Positions 11,170-32,470 of a stretch of DNA of 64,000 bases are shown here, piece after piece (position 1 is the stretch's first letter; each line of letters opens with the position of its first letter). The notes under the pieces were generated by a model. That model was not told where the DNA came from. It worked only from the letters and a program-made list of their open reading frames with translations, and did no database searches. The position numbers and the translations under genes are program-made. Source of the DNA: Chrysomallon squamiferum (Eukaryota > Mollusca > Gastropoda > Neomphalida > Peltospiridae); NCBI GenBank assembly GCA_012295275.1, contig CM022673.1, positions 8,811,311-8,875,310 on the forward strand, read 5' to 3'.

Positions 11170-14100
11170 GTAAAAATATGTTCTACTTCTTTTTCTCCTT
11201 AATTTTATTATCATTTCTCTCTAGATACACTATATCGACATAATATTATGTGTGTATGTATGTATGTGTGTATGTATGTGGGTATGTATGTGTGTATGTA
11301 TATAGGTGTGTGTGTATATATGTATGTATGTATTTATGTGTGTGTTTGTATGTATGTATGTATGTGTGTGTGTGTATGTATGTATGTATGTATTCGTAAG
11401 CTAATGCATAGAAATACACACACAAGGAAACGGATACATACACATGTATAAGAAAATGGACATTTATTCAGCTATGTGTTTATTTATTTTTATATATATT
11501 TATTTATTTATTTATTTATTTATTTTAGGTATGCTGCAGTATGTTTTATACTGATAGTACCGGAATTACTTACTCTTTTACGGACAGTGTGGAGTTCCTC
11601 ATTTCTTGTTCGAGGTCAGATGACCAAATGGCCACCAATCAAATCTCTTCTTCTTGTGAGTTATTCTTCTTATTATTATTACTGTTATTATTACTGTTGC
11701 TATTACTATTACTATTATTATTATTATTATTATTATGGCTTTTGTTGATAATATTTACTTTTATTTGTTTTCATTGTTTTTTCGATTTTTTCTTCTATTT
11801 TTATTATTATTATTCTTGTTGTTTTAATATTAAAATTTACTTTTATTATTACTTTTTATTTCTCCTTCTTTCCTTCTTCTACTTGCTGTTGTTATCAACA
11901 TCGTCATCATCAGCTACATACACATTTTATTCTTCTTCTTGTTATTGCTTTTAGAAGTTTTTCATATTATTTTGTTTTTGTCATTATCATCATTATGAAA
12001 ATCAAAATTATTTATTTATTTATTTATTTGTTTATTTATTTATTTTCAGGGCACGTTCACCACGTTGTTGGAATCTGCAGCAGTGACGATTTTTACTCTC
12101 GAAATTGCTCCTCAACTTCCCGTCTACGTCGTTGTCCCGTTAATGAACACGTTGCTTTTTCTTCAGATCATCGTCAGTCAGTGGCGACGACGACAGGTAC
12201 AACTACGTCAACGCATTCTTTATGTGATTTGCAAATTTTGATATGCAATAGGTCAACAATAACACTCTAATGAAGTTAAATATTTATAAAAGTCTGTGAG
12301 AGTTTGTTTGTTTTAAAACCAACATGTTTTTTTATTTTATTTTATTTTTTTTTGGTTGTTAAACTGTAATAGTTCATTACATCTGTTTCAGGAAATTAAT
12401 CTAACTGACAAACCCGATACATCTTCTGTGAGTTCCAGAACTATTTATACCATAGCCGCCATTTTCGGAATGTTTTCCTTCGTTTTGATGTGTATATTGC
12501 TGGTCATATTTGACGTTGTCGACATCGTTGTTTCAATTTCACTCTTAGCAGCTACGATGGCACTCTCTGTTTCCTGGTGTCAACCTTTACGAGTGTACAT
12601 GTTCCAAGCGGATGCGGTTTATATGGCAACCAGACAGAATGCAAGTCTCTTTTACAACGTCCTGAGAATCTTCAGTCTTGGCAGTTTTGTTATTTTGATG
12701 ATTCCTTTGCACGGAGAAACATCTGTCTATGACGCTCCAGGATATCTGTGGAGTGGAATTAATTCTTTCGGACAAAACAAAGTCTTGATGTTCACCGTAG
12801 CTATAAATCTCTCTTGTGGGTTTATCGGATACGGAATTACAAGGCTATCTTCATTCTACACAACGACATGGTCCGGTATTTCCATTCCTCTGATGTTTTC
12901 TACAGCGTTAGCTTCAGTTCTGCATGGACTGAACTGCTGGGAAGGTCGCTTACTGACTCTGGATGAATCTGTTTGTCCAACTGGTGATGGAAGTCTAATC
13001 ACAGCTGGTTTTGTTTTGGTTCTCTGGCTTCTTCCAGTGCTGATTCTTCGCAAAAATTTCTTTCGTCCGCCTGACGTTCTCTTCAAACCTGAACACAAAA
13101 CATTTATCACTTATGGCTATAATGGTGTATTCTTCGATCAACACATGTATCTACATTATTACCCTTCGTCTGTAGAGTATTCACAGACAACAGTCACGTC
13201 AAACGGAAGGAGCAGGGTGTTTCTGTGTACAACCATGTATCGTGAAGCCGATTACGAAATGGAACAACTGCTTCGAAGCCTGGCGAAAATTTCGAAGTCC
13301 AAACGGCTGAAGAAACACAATGTTTATCTGGAATCACATATCTTTCTGGACAATGGCGCTGACGGATTAACGCTAAAAGAATTCGCGCTTCAGTTAATGT
13401 CTTTGGTTGAGCAATGTCTTTCTGTCGCGCGATCAGACGGTGATATTCATCAAACTCCGTACGGACTTCAGATCTCTTGCACACTGTCAGGCGGCATGCC
13501 TCTCTTTCTCCATTTCAAGGATCCTGGTCGTGTAAAAGCTAAAAAGCGATGGAGTCAAGTGATGTATATAAATTACATTGTCGATCACAGAATTAACGTT
13601 ACAAATCGTGCAGATGGTTCTATTTCTGATAAGATAAAGTGCAAGCAAGTGAAACCGTGCAGAAAAACTGAAAATATCCTTCAGATTAAAACAGTGCTTC
13701 CCAATCTGCAGTCCAGTGATGACTGTCATAATGGTTTTGAAAGAAGGTCTATAAACAACAAATGCAAGGTGGAGAATTTAGATCAGGGAATAGAAACTCT
13801 ACAAGTTCCAGATTCCAAATGTTTATACTCACCTTCTACAACAGGCAACTCTGCCAATCTGCTCTCTGTCGATGATCATTCTGATAAAGGGACACCCTCT
13901 CTGTCTAAAGCGTCTTCTCAGATGGATCTAAAGGGACAGGAGGAAGAGAGGAAGAGTCCATGTCCATCAGTAGTTGGCAGCACAAACGCTAGTTTTATTT
14001 CAGGTTTCCCGACACTCAAGCTTAACCCGGCTTACGTCCCAGAAGTCAACGAACCTTCTCCTCCTTTCTGTTTATCCGATTTCATCTTCGAGTCGAAAAA

Positions 14101-17100
14101 TACGTGCAGTATTCCTAGTTTCTCTCACATTCATAGCTTAGTAAAAGAAAAGGGAAAACTAAATTTTGGTAATGACGACATTTCAATGATTGGCAAGGAC
14201 TCCGAGGTTGTTGACATCAACAACGTCCAGGGATATGACGACAGGACGTACATTCTGGCTACAGACGCGGATATGCATTTCAATGACAAAAGCGTCCTTG
14301 ACCTTGTGAATATTTGCAATAGTGACCTTCGCCTTGGTGCTGCGTGTGGCAGGACTCATCCCAAGGGCAAGAAACTCCATCCCATTGTCGGATTGCAGAA
14401 GTTTGAATATGCGAAAGGTAAATTTAATAAAATAATTAATATTGATAATAATATATGAGACAATATTGTATTTCAGATATCTCTCGATTGTTTCTACACG
14501 AGAAGTTAAACAAATGTCATTAATACCTAACTAGATAAAACCTTAGGTAACAATAAAGACCGAATAAATATTGTAATTTTTCAAATAAGTTTTATCATCT
14601 GAAATTTAAATATAAAATCTAATTGATTTATGTCATGTTATATCTGGTTTTTAGATTTCTGGTTGATGAAAAGTGCTGGGAACATAATTGGATCTGTGAT
14701 GTGTTGTCCGGGATGCTTCAGTCTGTATCGTGTGAAAGCTCTGCAAGGGGTGATTCCAAACTACTCGGAACCCACAACAAAACCTGGCGACGTTTTCAGG
14801 AAAGACACAGGTGAGTTAATTAAATGTCAAATATATTCTTACAGTAATTTAGTCCTGTAAATTCATGCTGTTAGCACTAGAGATGCCTGAGTAATTGATC
14901 AGTGAGGCAATAAAATAGTTTATTCATATTTATAAAGCCGTTCTGGTAATTGTGTATGTTGATATGGAAGATCATTATTTCGTTCCTTTTTCGAAGAGCT
15001 CGAGTAACTTCGATAATAAATCAGGGAGATATTAATGAAATAATGATGATCACAATTATTCAGCTGGAGTTTCTGATGTGCTGTCTCTATATTTCAGGAG
15101 AAGACAGACGGATATGCACCCTTATGATGCTACAAGGCTGGAAACTCGTTTACTCCAACTTCAGCTACAACGCCACCTATTGCCCAGACACTTTCGACGA
15201 GTTCATCAAACAACGTCGTCGTTGGCTTCTCTCCGACTTCGCCAATTCTGTGACTGTGTTAAAGAATCTTCCTCACCTGGTCCGAAACAATTCTTGTTTT
15301 TCGTTCGTCTACTTTATGTACCTGCTTCAGCTTTTCTTTATCTTCTTTGTCTCACCCGGATCCACGATAGTTATGATGACTTTAGGGCTGGACTTGTTAA
15401 TGGGCTGGAATTTTCAGATCACCACTCCTGTTGTCGCCGTTCTTCTCATTCTGTACAGCATCTGCTGCATGAGGATGTCGTCGCACTCACAGATTATCCT
15501 TACAAAAGCTGCCATGTTTGTGTTGGGTGTCGTCATGTGTGCCGTTGTTGTCGGATTGGCTATTTTCATTATTAACGATATTTCAACAGGTTTGTAATTA
15601 TCTTCAGTCGGTTTATTTTGTAGAAATAAACATAACATATTTATGATACTGATGAAATGTTTTATTTATTTTTGCTTATGTTATAATTAGATTAGGATAG
15701 AGAAGAATATTTTGGTATCATTTCTATGTTTATCCAAGTATTCTTCGATTTGTACAATGTTTGCTAGCCGTAAAAGATGACAATAAAAGAAGTAATCCAG
15801 AAGACTACAAGCAAACCAGCATGTTTTCTTGTTGCGGTGTAATTATGTTTATAAGAAGCTTTCAGTAATCATGAATTGTGCAACCTGAACAAACTAAACT
15901 ATTATAGAAATACATTTTGAAACAGAAGTATTAATATCATTTATTTTAATACTGCTATATCCTTTACCTTTTTATGTTAGTTATTTGCTTTCTTTAACAG
16001 ATATCAGGGAAGGAAATCTGCAACACGGACAATATTACATCCCAGTTGTGTTAACGGGAAGTTTTTTGTTTGCTGCGTTAATTCACCCTGCGGAAAGTTG
16101 GCTCCTCATTTATAGCATTTTCTACATTTTCTTCTTTCCGACACTGTATATTTTACTACCTGTCTACGCTTTCTGTAACATTGTGGATCAGACGTGGGGA
16201 ACGAGAGAAAATGTAAGTATTAGTTACTGATATTACGATTCTTATTAGATGTTAGATGTTTTTAGTACAAAACAGCTAATGATTTGATAATGCTGTACAT
16301 AAATTTTATGAATATAGTTAACTACTTTATTGCTACGTGTAATGACAAATACAGACAGTTTTTGTAAAATAAACGCTAATATTATTCTGCTTGACTTTTT
16401 TAGTTCTTTTTACATCGTCATTATCTCCTGGACTTTTTTGTTTTTTGCTGGGGTTTTTTTCTTAAAGTATTTTCTTTATATCTTCAAATTTTTCTTCTTC
16501 GAACTCTTTTTTGTTTTTTAAAATCTATATATTTTGTATTTATTTAAATTACATTTTTGCATTGTTAATGTATATCTACCATGTCATGCGTTAGGAATAA
16601 TGAGACTAATTAATAATCAATAGTTTACAGATATAAACGTTTTGAGTAGTGACGACTCAAATTCAAAATAACTTTAAAATATTTCATATTATTATATGTT
16701 ATTTATATTTTTGTTTATTTATACAGCAACAAGCAAAAAAAACCAAATTCCTATGTTTTCCAAAGCTGAAATTGAAACGGAGAAAGAAGAAAGCAAAGAA
16801 AGCCAAAGATTCAGGTAGTTAAATTATTTCACAAACTTTCTATAGTTTATCTTATTTTCATTTATGTAGAGAAAAACAAAATGAGTTGATAAATAAAACA
16901 GTTAGTTTCATGTAGTTATTGTATTTAGAATTTCAGAATAAAACAAATAACTGGTTGCTGTCTTAAAATGTCATCTTCATCCTAAGTGGGACAAAGCAAT
17001 CTTGAAAACGCCGAAATCGTAGAAATATAAATAGTCTAAAAAGGCAATGTTACAATACTGATGTTATTATGCAAAACAAATTTTTAACTTTCGTATTTTC

Positions 17101-17528
17101 ATTCATTAGCAGAGACGGCTGATTTGGACGAAGATACTGAAGTATCTTATGATCAACTCAAAGAACTGGGACAAGACGAAGAAATATTCTGGACAAAACT
17201 TATAGAAAATCTAGTCGGCAAAGATAAAAATCTCGGACTGAACAAGAACGATTTAGCTGACGGATTAATCAAACTACGACTGAAGGCCGTGCTGGCAATA
17301 TGTTTCGCTATTATCGCCTGTGTTATCGGCCTTGGAACTGTCTACCAATCAGTGATCGGTCAGGATAATAAGTTGAGTAGCTTTATAATCATAAACGGAA
17401 TTATATATGGATTTTCGTTCGCAGTTGAAATGTTTGGGATGACAATTTACAGATTTACAGACTGTGTTCACAGACTTGGTAAAATCATTTTTAAAAATGA
17501 TAAACCACATTGGGTAACGAGAACATAA
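11060..17528 (+). CDS. Chitin synthase, gene B (9 exons; 5' exon(s) not found)
   Basis: Tandem paralogue of gene A with the same predicted role, chitin polymerisation at the plasma membrane. Exons: 11060-11169, 11529-11655, 12050-12196, 12392-14417, 14655-14810, 15098-15589, 16001-16212, 16727-16814, 17110-17528. Joined they give 1258 residues plus a stop without a break. Order: membrane helices, CTTMYREADYEM, KKRWSQ (~512), a Ser-rich insert, DAD (753-755), CCPGCFSLYR, GEDRR (856-860), QRRRW (894-898), membrane helices, TWGTRE, a basic exon and a two-helix tail. It is very close to gene A over the large exon but diverges in the 3' membrane exons. The Trp after EDR is replaced by Arg, while both other copies keep Trp. 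Frames and splice sites are intact, so it looks like a functional gene rather than a pseudogene. At least one 5' exon with the start codon is missing from the model. Confidence 0.92.
11242..11394. repeat. (TATG/TG)n microsatellite in gene B intron
   Basis: About 150 bp of imperfect TGTA and TG units between two coding exons. Confidence 0.9.
11529..11655 (+). CDS. Gene B exon: second N-terminal helix
   Basis: 127 nt, phase 2 to 0; acceptor TATTTTAG, donor GTGAGT. It reads YAAVCFILIVPELLTLLRTV and ends PPIKSLLL. Gene C has an exon of exactly the same length at 27517-27643. Confidence 0.87.
11660..11736. repeat. (ATT)n microsatellite in gene B intron
   Basis: Starts a few bases after the donor at 11656. 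Imperfect ATT/ACT units. The long hydrophobic ORFs here are translations of this repeat. Confidence 0.9.
12050..12196 (+). CDS. Gene B exon: membrane helix, ends SQWRRRQ
   Basis: 147 nt, phase 0 on both sides; acceptor TATTTTCAG. It reads GTFTTLLESAAVTIFTLEIA and ends SQWRRRQ. It is the full-length counterpart of the truncated exon at the window's left edge. Confidence 0.9.
12392..14417 (+). CDS. Gene B large exon: membrane segments and first half of the GT2 core
   Basis: 2026 nt, 54 nt (18 codons) shorter than in gene A because of deletions in the Ser-rich insert. Conserved blocks are the same: CTTMYREADYEM, KKRWSQVMY, ATDADMHF, CGRTHP. The first ~1.2 kb is almost identical to gene A at DNA level; the insert is the most divergent part. 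Confidence 0.92.
14655..14810 (+). CDS. Gene B exon: DFWLMK...CCPGCFSLYR segment
   Basis: 156 nt, phase 1 on both sides. Near identical to gene A 3004-3159. The first ~70 bases of the following intron are also almost identical between A and B. Confidence 0.92.
15098..15589 (+). CDS. Gene B exon: GEDRR, QRRRW and membrane helices
   Basis: 492 nt, phase 1 on both sides. It starts GEDRRICTLMMLQGW; the codon at 15109-15111 is CGG (Arg) where gene A has TGG (Trp). IKQRRRWLLSD is intact. Helix sequences differ from gene A more than the upstream exons do. Confidence 0.93.
16001..16212 (+). CDS. Gene B exon: helix pair and TWGTRE
   Basis: 212 nt, phase 1 to 0; acceptor TTTAACAG, donor GTAAGT. Ends NIVDQTWGTREN as in gene A, with the membrane residues diverged. 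Confidence 0.92.
16727..16814 (+). CDS. Gene B exon: short basic exon
   Basis: 88 nt, phase 0 to 1. Reads QQAKKTKFLCFPKLKLKRRK and on into Lys repeats. Identified by its match to 5124-5211. Confidence 0.87.
17110..17528 (+). CDS. Gene B terminal exon
   Basis: 419 nt ending in TAA. The cytosolic half (DEDTEVSYDQLK to LKAVLAIC) is almost unchanged from gene A; the two membrane helices that follow are clearly diverged. The acceptor is again TAGCAG, giving an optional Ala. Confidence 0.9.
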
Positions 17529-17738
17529 ACGTGTTGATATTTACATAGTAGAAACAAACAATGAATTTTGGTAGCTTCTATTAGCAGAGATTACACAGAA
17601 TTCTTTTTTTTTACTTTTTTATTCTTTGTATGTAATTTTTTTTTAATAATAATTATAAAAAACATAGGAGATAATATCTGTACACTTTTATTTAATCTCT
17701 GCACTTACAAGAAGATAATACATGTAATATTATGTGAA

Positions 17739-17744
17739 AATAAA
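17739..17744 (+). promoter_or_regulatory. Possible poly(A) signal of gene B
   Basis: AATAAA about 210 bp after the stop codon, just before an (AAT)n tract. The repeat makes the call uncertain. Confidence 0.35.
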
Positions 17745-17765
17745 GACATCACAGAATGATTAATG

Positions 17766-17766
<1 letters not shown>

Positions 17767-17818
<52 letters not shown>
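17767..17818. repeat. (AAT)n microsatellite
   Basis: Near-perfect AAT run in the interval between the convergent 3' ends of genes B and C. Confidence 0.95.
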
Positions 17819-17819
<1 letters not shown>

Positions 17820-18678
17820 TGCATATCTAGCACTGAAAATTCCACTGCATTGTAAAAGAAACAAGCAAACAGACGAACAAACAAATAAATAAATTGCTTT
17901 CTACATTTCTTTGAGCTCGATAATTTAATATCCATTTTTAATTAAAGATTGGTTAATCCTTCCTTGAAAACTGGGAATTTTCACTTTTGGTATTACATTA
18001 AAATCAGGTTTATTCTTATGTGGAAAGAAACATTTTCTGATGGAAATTACAGCTAAGCCTATTATATGCAATGATACTCAGTTAATTATTGGAATAAACA
18101 AAAAAAAAAACCCTATATATACATTAAAAATTAATTATAGGTTTTATATACGTACAGGGTTCATAGGAATAAATATAAAACATAATTTTAGATATACATG
18201 CATATAATTATACGCAAATTATATAAATATTTTGGATAAATATATGAAATACTTATAAACTAATTTATAAATGAACTGTCTTTGAAGAAATAAAGGTATT
18301 ACATTTAAATAGTATTAAAAATACATTTAAATCGTACACACAAGCACGCACGTTCAGACATACAGACATATTTTATAACTACACTATAACTATAAAAATG
18401 TATTAAAATTAAAAAACTTATATTTGTTATTATTAAAATAAAATATTAGAAAATAATTTTATTAAAATTATAGTTAGTCATAATCTCTTTTGATTATTTC
18501 TGAAGTCCATAAACTATTTTTTTTTCCTTATAAAGTTCATAATGATCTCTAAAATATATATATTTTTTTATGTAATAGTAATAGTTATAGTAGTGGTGAT
18601 GGTGGTGGTGGTAGTAGTAGTAGCAATAATAATGTAAAATGTTTCTATTCAAAGAGTTTAGCTTCTGTATTCAAACCA

Positions 18679-18684
18679 TTTATT
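18679..18684 (-). promoter_or_regulatory. Probable poly(A) signal of gene C
   Basis: AATAAA on the minus strand about 110 bp after the gene C stop codon. Confidence 0.4.
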
Positions 18685-18793
18685 ACTTCAGTGGGTTCAC
18701 AAATGCTCTTTCTTTCTCAGCAATCGTTATTCAAGACATCTGTAATTTTTTAAATGCCATTTTTGTCCTGAAAATGAATGGAGGCCAAACATT

Positions 18794-28191
<9,398 letters not shown>

Positions 28192-28625
28192 CTGAAATAA
28201 TAAATAAACTGTTCGATGATACAACTTCGTGGGAGGTAAAACAGATTAAAGTATTCATCAGATAACGAATCGGGGGAACGGATGTACATACAGACGTATG
28301 GACAGCTAGACAAACGTGTATATAAATACACCATTTTAAATACATCCATACGTCCATCCATCCATCCATGCATACATAGATACACACACACTTTACATGC
28401 GTACAAATATGCATACATACATGCATATATATATATATGCATTTTGTGCTTCTGATAAGGAATTAAGGGCTAATTAAATTGTAGTTTTAACAAACCTTGA
28501 TTAGTATCCTCATAATTATCTTTTAAGTGAAAAATACTTGTCTCGGTCTGAGAATTCCTGTCAGAGAAAACCGTTCAAGATCTGCAAATAGATACAGTGT
28601 AGTCCTAATTTAATATGAAAGAATG

Positions 28626-28745
28626 TATTATTATTATTATTATTAGTAGTAGTAGTAGTAGTAGTAGCAATAATAGTAGTAGTAGTAGTAGTAAGAGTAG
28701 TAATAGTGGTAGAAGTAGTAGTAGTAACGGTAGTAGAAGTACTAA
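28626..28745. repeat. (ATT)n/(AGT)n low-complexity tract
   Basis: Imperfect trinucleotides; long ORFs across it are repeat translations. Confidence 0.85.
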
Positions 28746-29831
28746 TTAATTGTAGTGGTAACTGTAATAAAAATATAATCAAGCTTATTAAGCTGAAAAT
28801 AAATATCAGCAGCCAGAACAACACGTCAACAGCAACAATAATAATAACAGTAATAATACAAACATCAGCAACAACAACAACGACAGCAATGCAAACAAGC
28901 AAGCAAGCAAACAACAAACTAAATAGACGAACAAATAAACAAATGAATGAATAAATAAACAAACAAACAGACAAAAATGAAACAAACAAACAAATAACTG
29001 AACAAACAATTAAACAAATAAACAAACGAAACAAAAAAACAAAAAAACAAAAAAAAACCACCGAACCGATTTCTGGTATTCCATCAGAAACAGAAAATCC
29101 CTCAAAAATCATTAAGCACTGCAAAACAATGGAAGAAGGTGAAAACACATGAATAAAATTAGAGTCTTGCAGTCTTCACTGACTATTTCAGAAGTGAAAC
29201 TACTCGGCTGATTGAAAGAAACAACAATGTGCTAGATGCTGTGGGGTCGGGACTTCTACTGCTCACTGCCGTCTTAAGGCGGATATTTCCTCCTTTTACA
29301 AAGAACTACGATCAGGGCTTAAGGCGACTTCCTCCTGCACTTGTTACGGTAGTACGGACCTGTCAGGTGAATATCTCAGCTGATATGCGTTGCATACTTT
29401 AGAGAATTTTATTATTCATACTATATATTATGAATAATGAGGTGGTATTTGAAGTGAATTGTTATGTATTGTAATTCGAATATGTTGAATACAGACATAC
29501 TCATATACATAGAAAAAAAAAAACATACATGCATATATTTATATATACATGCATATATTTATTGCTGCATACATTAATAAATACATACATACATACACAA
29601 ATTATACATACAAACATACATATATACAGAGATACAGACAGAGAAAGAGAATCCCGTACACATATTGATCGATTCACAGTTATATACATCATGTTTAGTA
29701 AATGGTGTATATATTATATATTACACCTACTGTATAATGAACAAAAGTATTTATACGTAAAAGAAAGCAAGGATTAAAGTAAGCGATTACTAAGAACTAA
29801 TGTTGGAATATTTTATTTTAATTATGAAGTA

Positions 29832-29882
29832 TACGGCCGATTGCTGTCAGAGGTGCGATGGGCTAGTAGGATCAATCCTCGA
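29832..29882 (+). other. Hairpin-forming sequence
   Basis: GCTGTC-A-GAGG at the left pairs with CCTCGACAGC at the right, a 10-bp stem with a one-base bulge and a ~23-nt loop containing GGATCAAT. It could be a tRNA-like or SINE fragment. Not assigned to a known RNA family. Confidence 0.45.
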
Positions 29883-30779
29883 CAGCGATCTTATTAGCTC
29901 ATTCAAATAGAAAACATAGAGCCATAGATTAAACGTGTTTCAGATGTTGTTAAATAAAACAGTTTTCTTCATAGAATGGCAGCTGACAATATAATTATAA
30001 TTCCTGGCCGATATTAATTTCTGACAATAATTAATACTTATTTGTCGATTGTTTAAAATAACAACGGTTCTTTTATCTTTAATTTGTTATTTGTTTTACG
30101 TGAGTCAAACGGACAAAATCGTATAAAAGAAATAATTATATACGTAGATTTATCTCTGAGGATATCAATTGATAGCGTCAATAAAACAGTACAAATGTCC
30201 ACTTAGTTGATTATGATGATGATAATCAGAGTGATAATAATAAAATGATGATGGTCATGACGATGATAAAAATTATTTCAAAATATATTACTATACTAAT
30301 AATACAGATTATGATTATATTTATATACTGCTGCAGTGGATTAAACTAGATATTAAAACAAGTCACCTACCATACACTGACACGCGCAAACATTGTACGT
30401 TTTGCCGTCTGGTACCATGGAAAGACGAACAATGCTAAACAACGCCATATGACATTTTGAATATTTTTTTATAGGCCAGCAAGATGAAAGAAAATAAGTA
30501 AGTGAATTTCTAACTGTATGACCCTACTTTTCGGGGTATTAGAGAGATATTCCCTGGAATTTGCAATATACCAACCTGGACGAGTTTAAGCAGACGAGAT
30601 TTAGTCAGAAATGGGAGTCGTTGTGCGTCCGCTATGGAAAGGCGGAATTGCGCTTGTAAATCCGCAAAAACTAGTTGGCAGATTAACTCGAGTTAAGATA
30701 AAACAGCATAAAAGAAGGAAGAGTTTAAATGTCGGTGACTGGTTTTGTTCAGTTGGCGACTAGATGCACATACAGCCTT

Positions 30780-30787
30780 TTTTTTTA

Positions 30788-30819
<32 letters not shown>

Positions 30820-30900
30820 CGTCTGGTCGCTTTTATTGGAAGTTCAACAAGTGGACACTTTTCTTTTGAGAATGTTAATAAGTATTAAAGGGTTTTAAAA
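30780..30900 (-). mobile_element. Putative retroposon 3' tail (minus strand)
   Basis: Minus-strand sequence carries AATAAA 14 bases before a long A tract (30791-30819 on the plus strand as T), a processed poly(A) end. The 5' limit and target-site duplication could not be placed, so the family is unknown. Confidence 0.45.
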
Positions 30901-31276
30901 GAAAATAGGCTTATATATTCATATTTTAGCTTTATTATAATCTTATAGAGAAAAACATATTACTTGTGTTTAGGAATACATATTCTTGTTGCCGAAATTT
31001 GAGAAAATAAAGTCTTAATTCATACTGATTTTGTTTACGTAAAAACTGTATTTAAATTCTAAAAAATTTAAGTATTAATTCAGTACTTATAAATTTATGG
31101 CGGTGGAGGATCATTTTTGTTTAAGATAAAGAAGATTTGAAAACAACACCGTTTTGTTGGGATTTTTGTTTATTTATTTATTTTTTAAATGGAGGTGAAC
31201 AGTTAATTTATTGTGAGTTTTGTTATAAGTTTCTCTGTCTTGGTACATGTAAGGTGACAGACTGACAGAGACACAC

Positions 31277-31280
<4 letters not shown>

Positions 31281-31364
<84 letters not shown>
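31281..31364. repeat. (AG)n microsatellite
   Basis: 84 bp of near-perfect AG. Confidence 0.95.
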
Positions 31365-31368
<4 letters not shown>

Positions 31369-32189
31369 TAATCATTAATGTTTTGGGGTATTCATTTTAT
31401 GTACGATATAAAAATAAAAAAAACATTCATAAGGAAATATATGACAAGCACCAAATGACCGAATGAACTTTTCAAAATCTCTAAAGACAAATCCTTTTTC
31501 TTTGAGGTAGTGTAATGATGTTTCATCCGACTTAATAGTATTTTCTTCGGTTTGAAAAGAATAATTCCCAGATATGCCGGTCTGGATCTTCTTTTGTATC
31601 CGAATATCACGAACTACTTCCGGAATGGATCGAGGAAGTTAACAAAAAAACTGAAAAACTGGGGGTATTTTTGACAGAATCGCTTTAAAATAATTTTATG
31701 TTATGGGAAGGTGAAATTATAAAAACATTTATTTAGTAAGTTGTTTATTTCTTTGTTTTATTATTCTTTTTTTTGGATTGTTTGTTAACGGAAACTAATT
31801 AGGCCCATTGCTCGTTGCTAGTTTCGTCTTTGTTACTGAATAATGAATTGGTAATTTTCGATGCTGAATCAGTGAATAAGCTGTTTCCAGTTCTAAACAA
31901 AAATAACGTTGAAAAGATGTCAGTACAAACATGTTTGATGCACAAATAGATAATTATAACATAAATAAATAAATAAATTTATAAATAATATTTATTTCCT
32001 TTTTTTAAAAATAATAATAAAATAATAATAATAATCAATAACAATAATAATAATAATAGGTAAACAAAGAAACAAAAACAATAAAATAATAATAATAAAA
32101 GAAATCTTGAATTTTCATCAGTTTATGCATAACTAATTTTCAAGTCGTCGCAAATAAACCAAAGGTAAACGTTTAATTCTAGTACTTTT

Positions 32190-32470
32190 CACCAGTGTGA
32201 CTATCAGTCAGCGAGGTCGGGACATTTTCCCTTGTTGAAAGAGCCCAGAGACACGGAGCTTGACCTTTCACGATTCGCCTTCATTAGATTTTTCTTAATT
32301 TCTTTGGTAAGCTAATCATTAGACAAATACCGAAGTGGGCTGCGCTTAACACCTCCTGGCTGAGACAAGAGTCACCGCGATATACAAATCACCGCGGACC
32401 AGTCTAGTTAAACCGCCGGTAAATAGGAGCAAGTCGACGAAACTACGTGACAAACCAACATGCATATTCT
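32190..32470. promoter_or_regulatory. GC-richer complex island upstream of DNAJC1
   Basis: Unlike its AT-rich flanks, about 280 bp of non-repetitive sequence with several CpG sites (for example CACCGCGATAT, AACCGCCGGTAA). No open frame across it. Candidate promoter or enhancer, by composition only. Confidence 0.3.

Larger units (their letters stand above)
17529..18793. other. Convergent interval between genes B and C
   Basis: Holds both 3' UTRs, an (AAT)n tract at 17767-17818 and otherwise AT-rich sequence with a few GGT/AGT repeats near 18600. No coding signal seen. Confidence 0.6.

Noticed and set aside
11476-11954. Tyr/Leu-rich ORFs over (ATT)n and (CTT)n tracts, here and at 10137, 28561, 47896 and 61728
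   Set aside because: Trinucleotide repeats without stops; the only real coding part here is the 11529-11655 exon.
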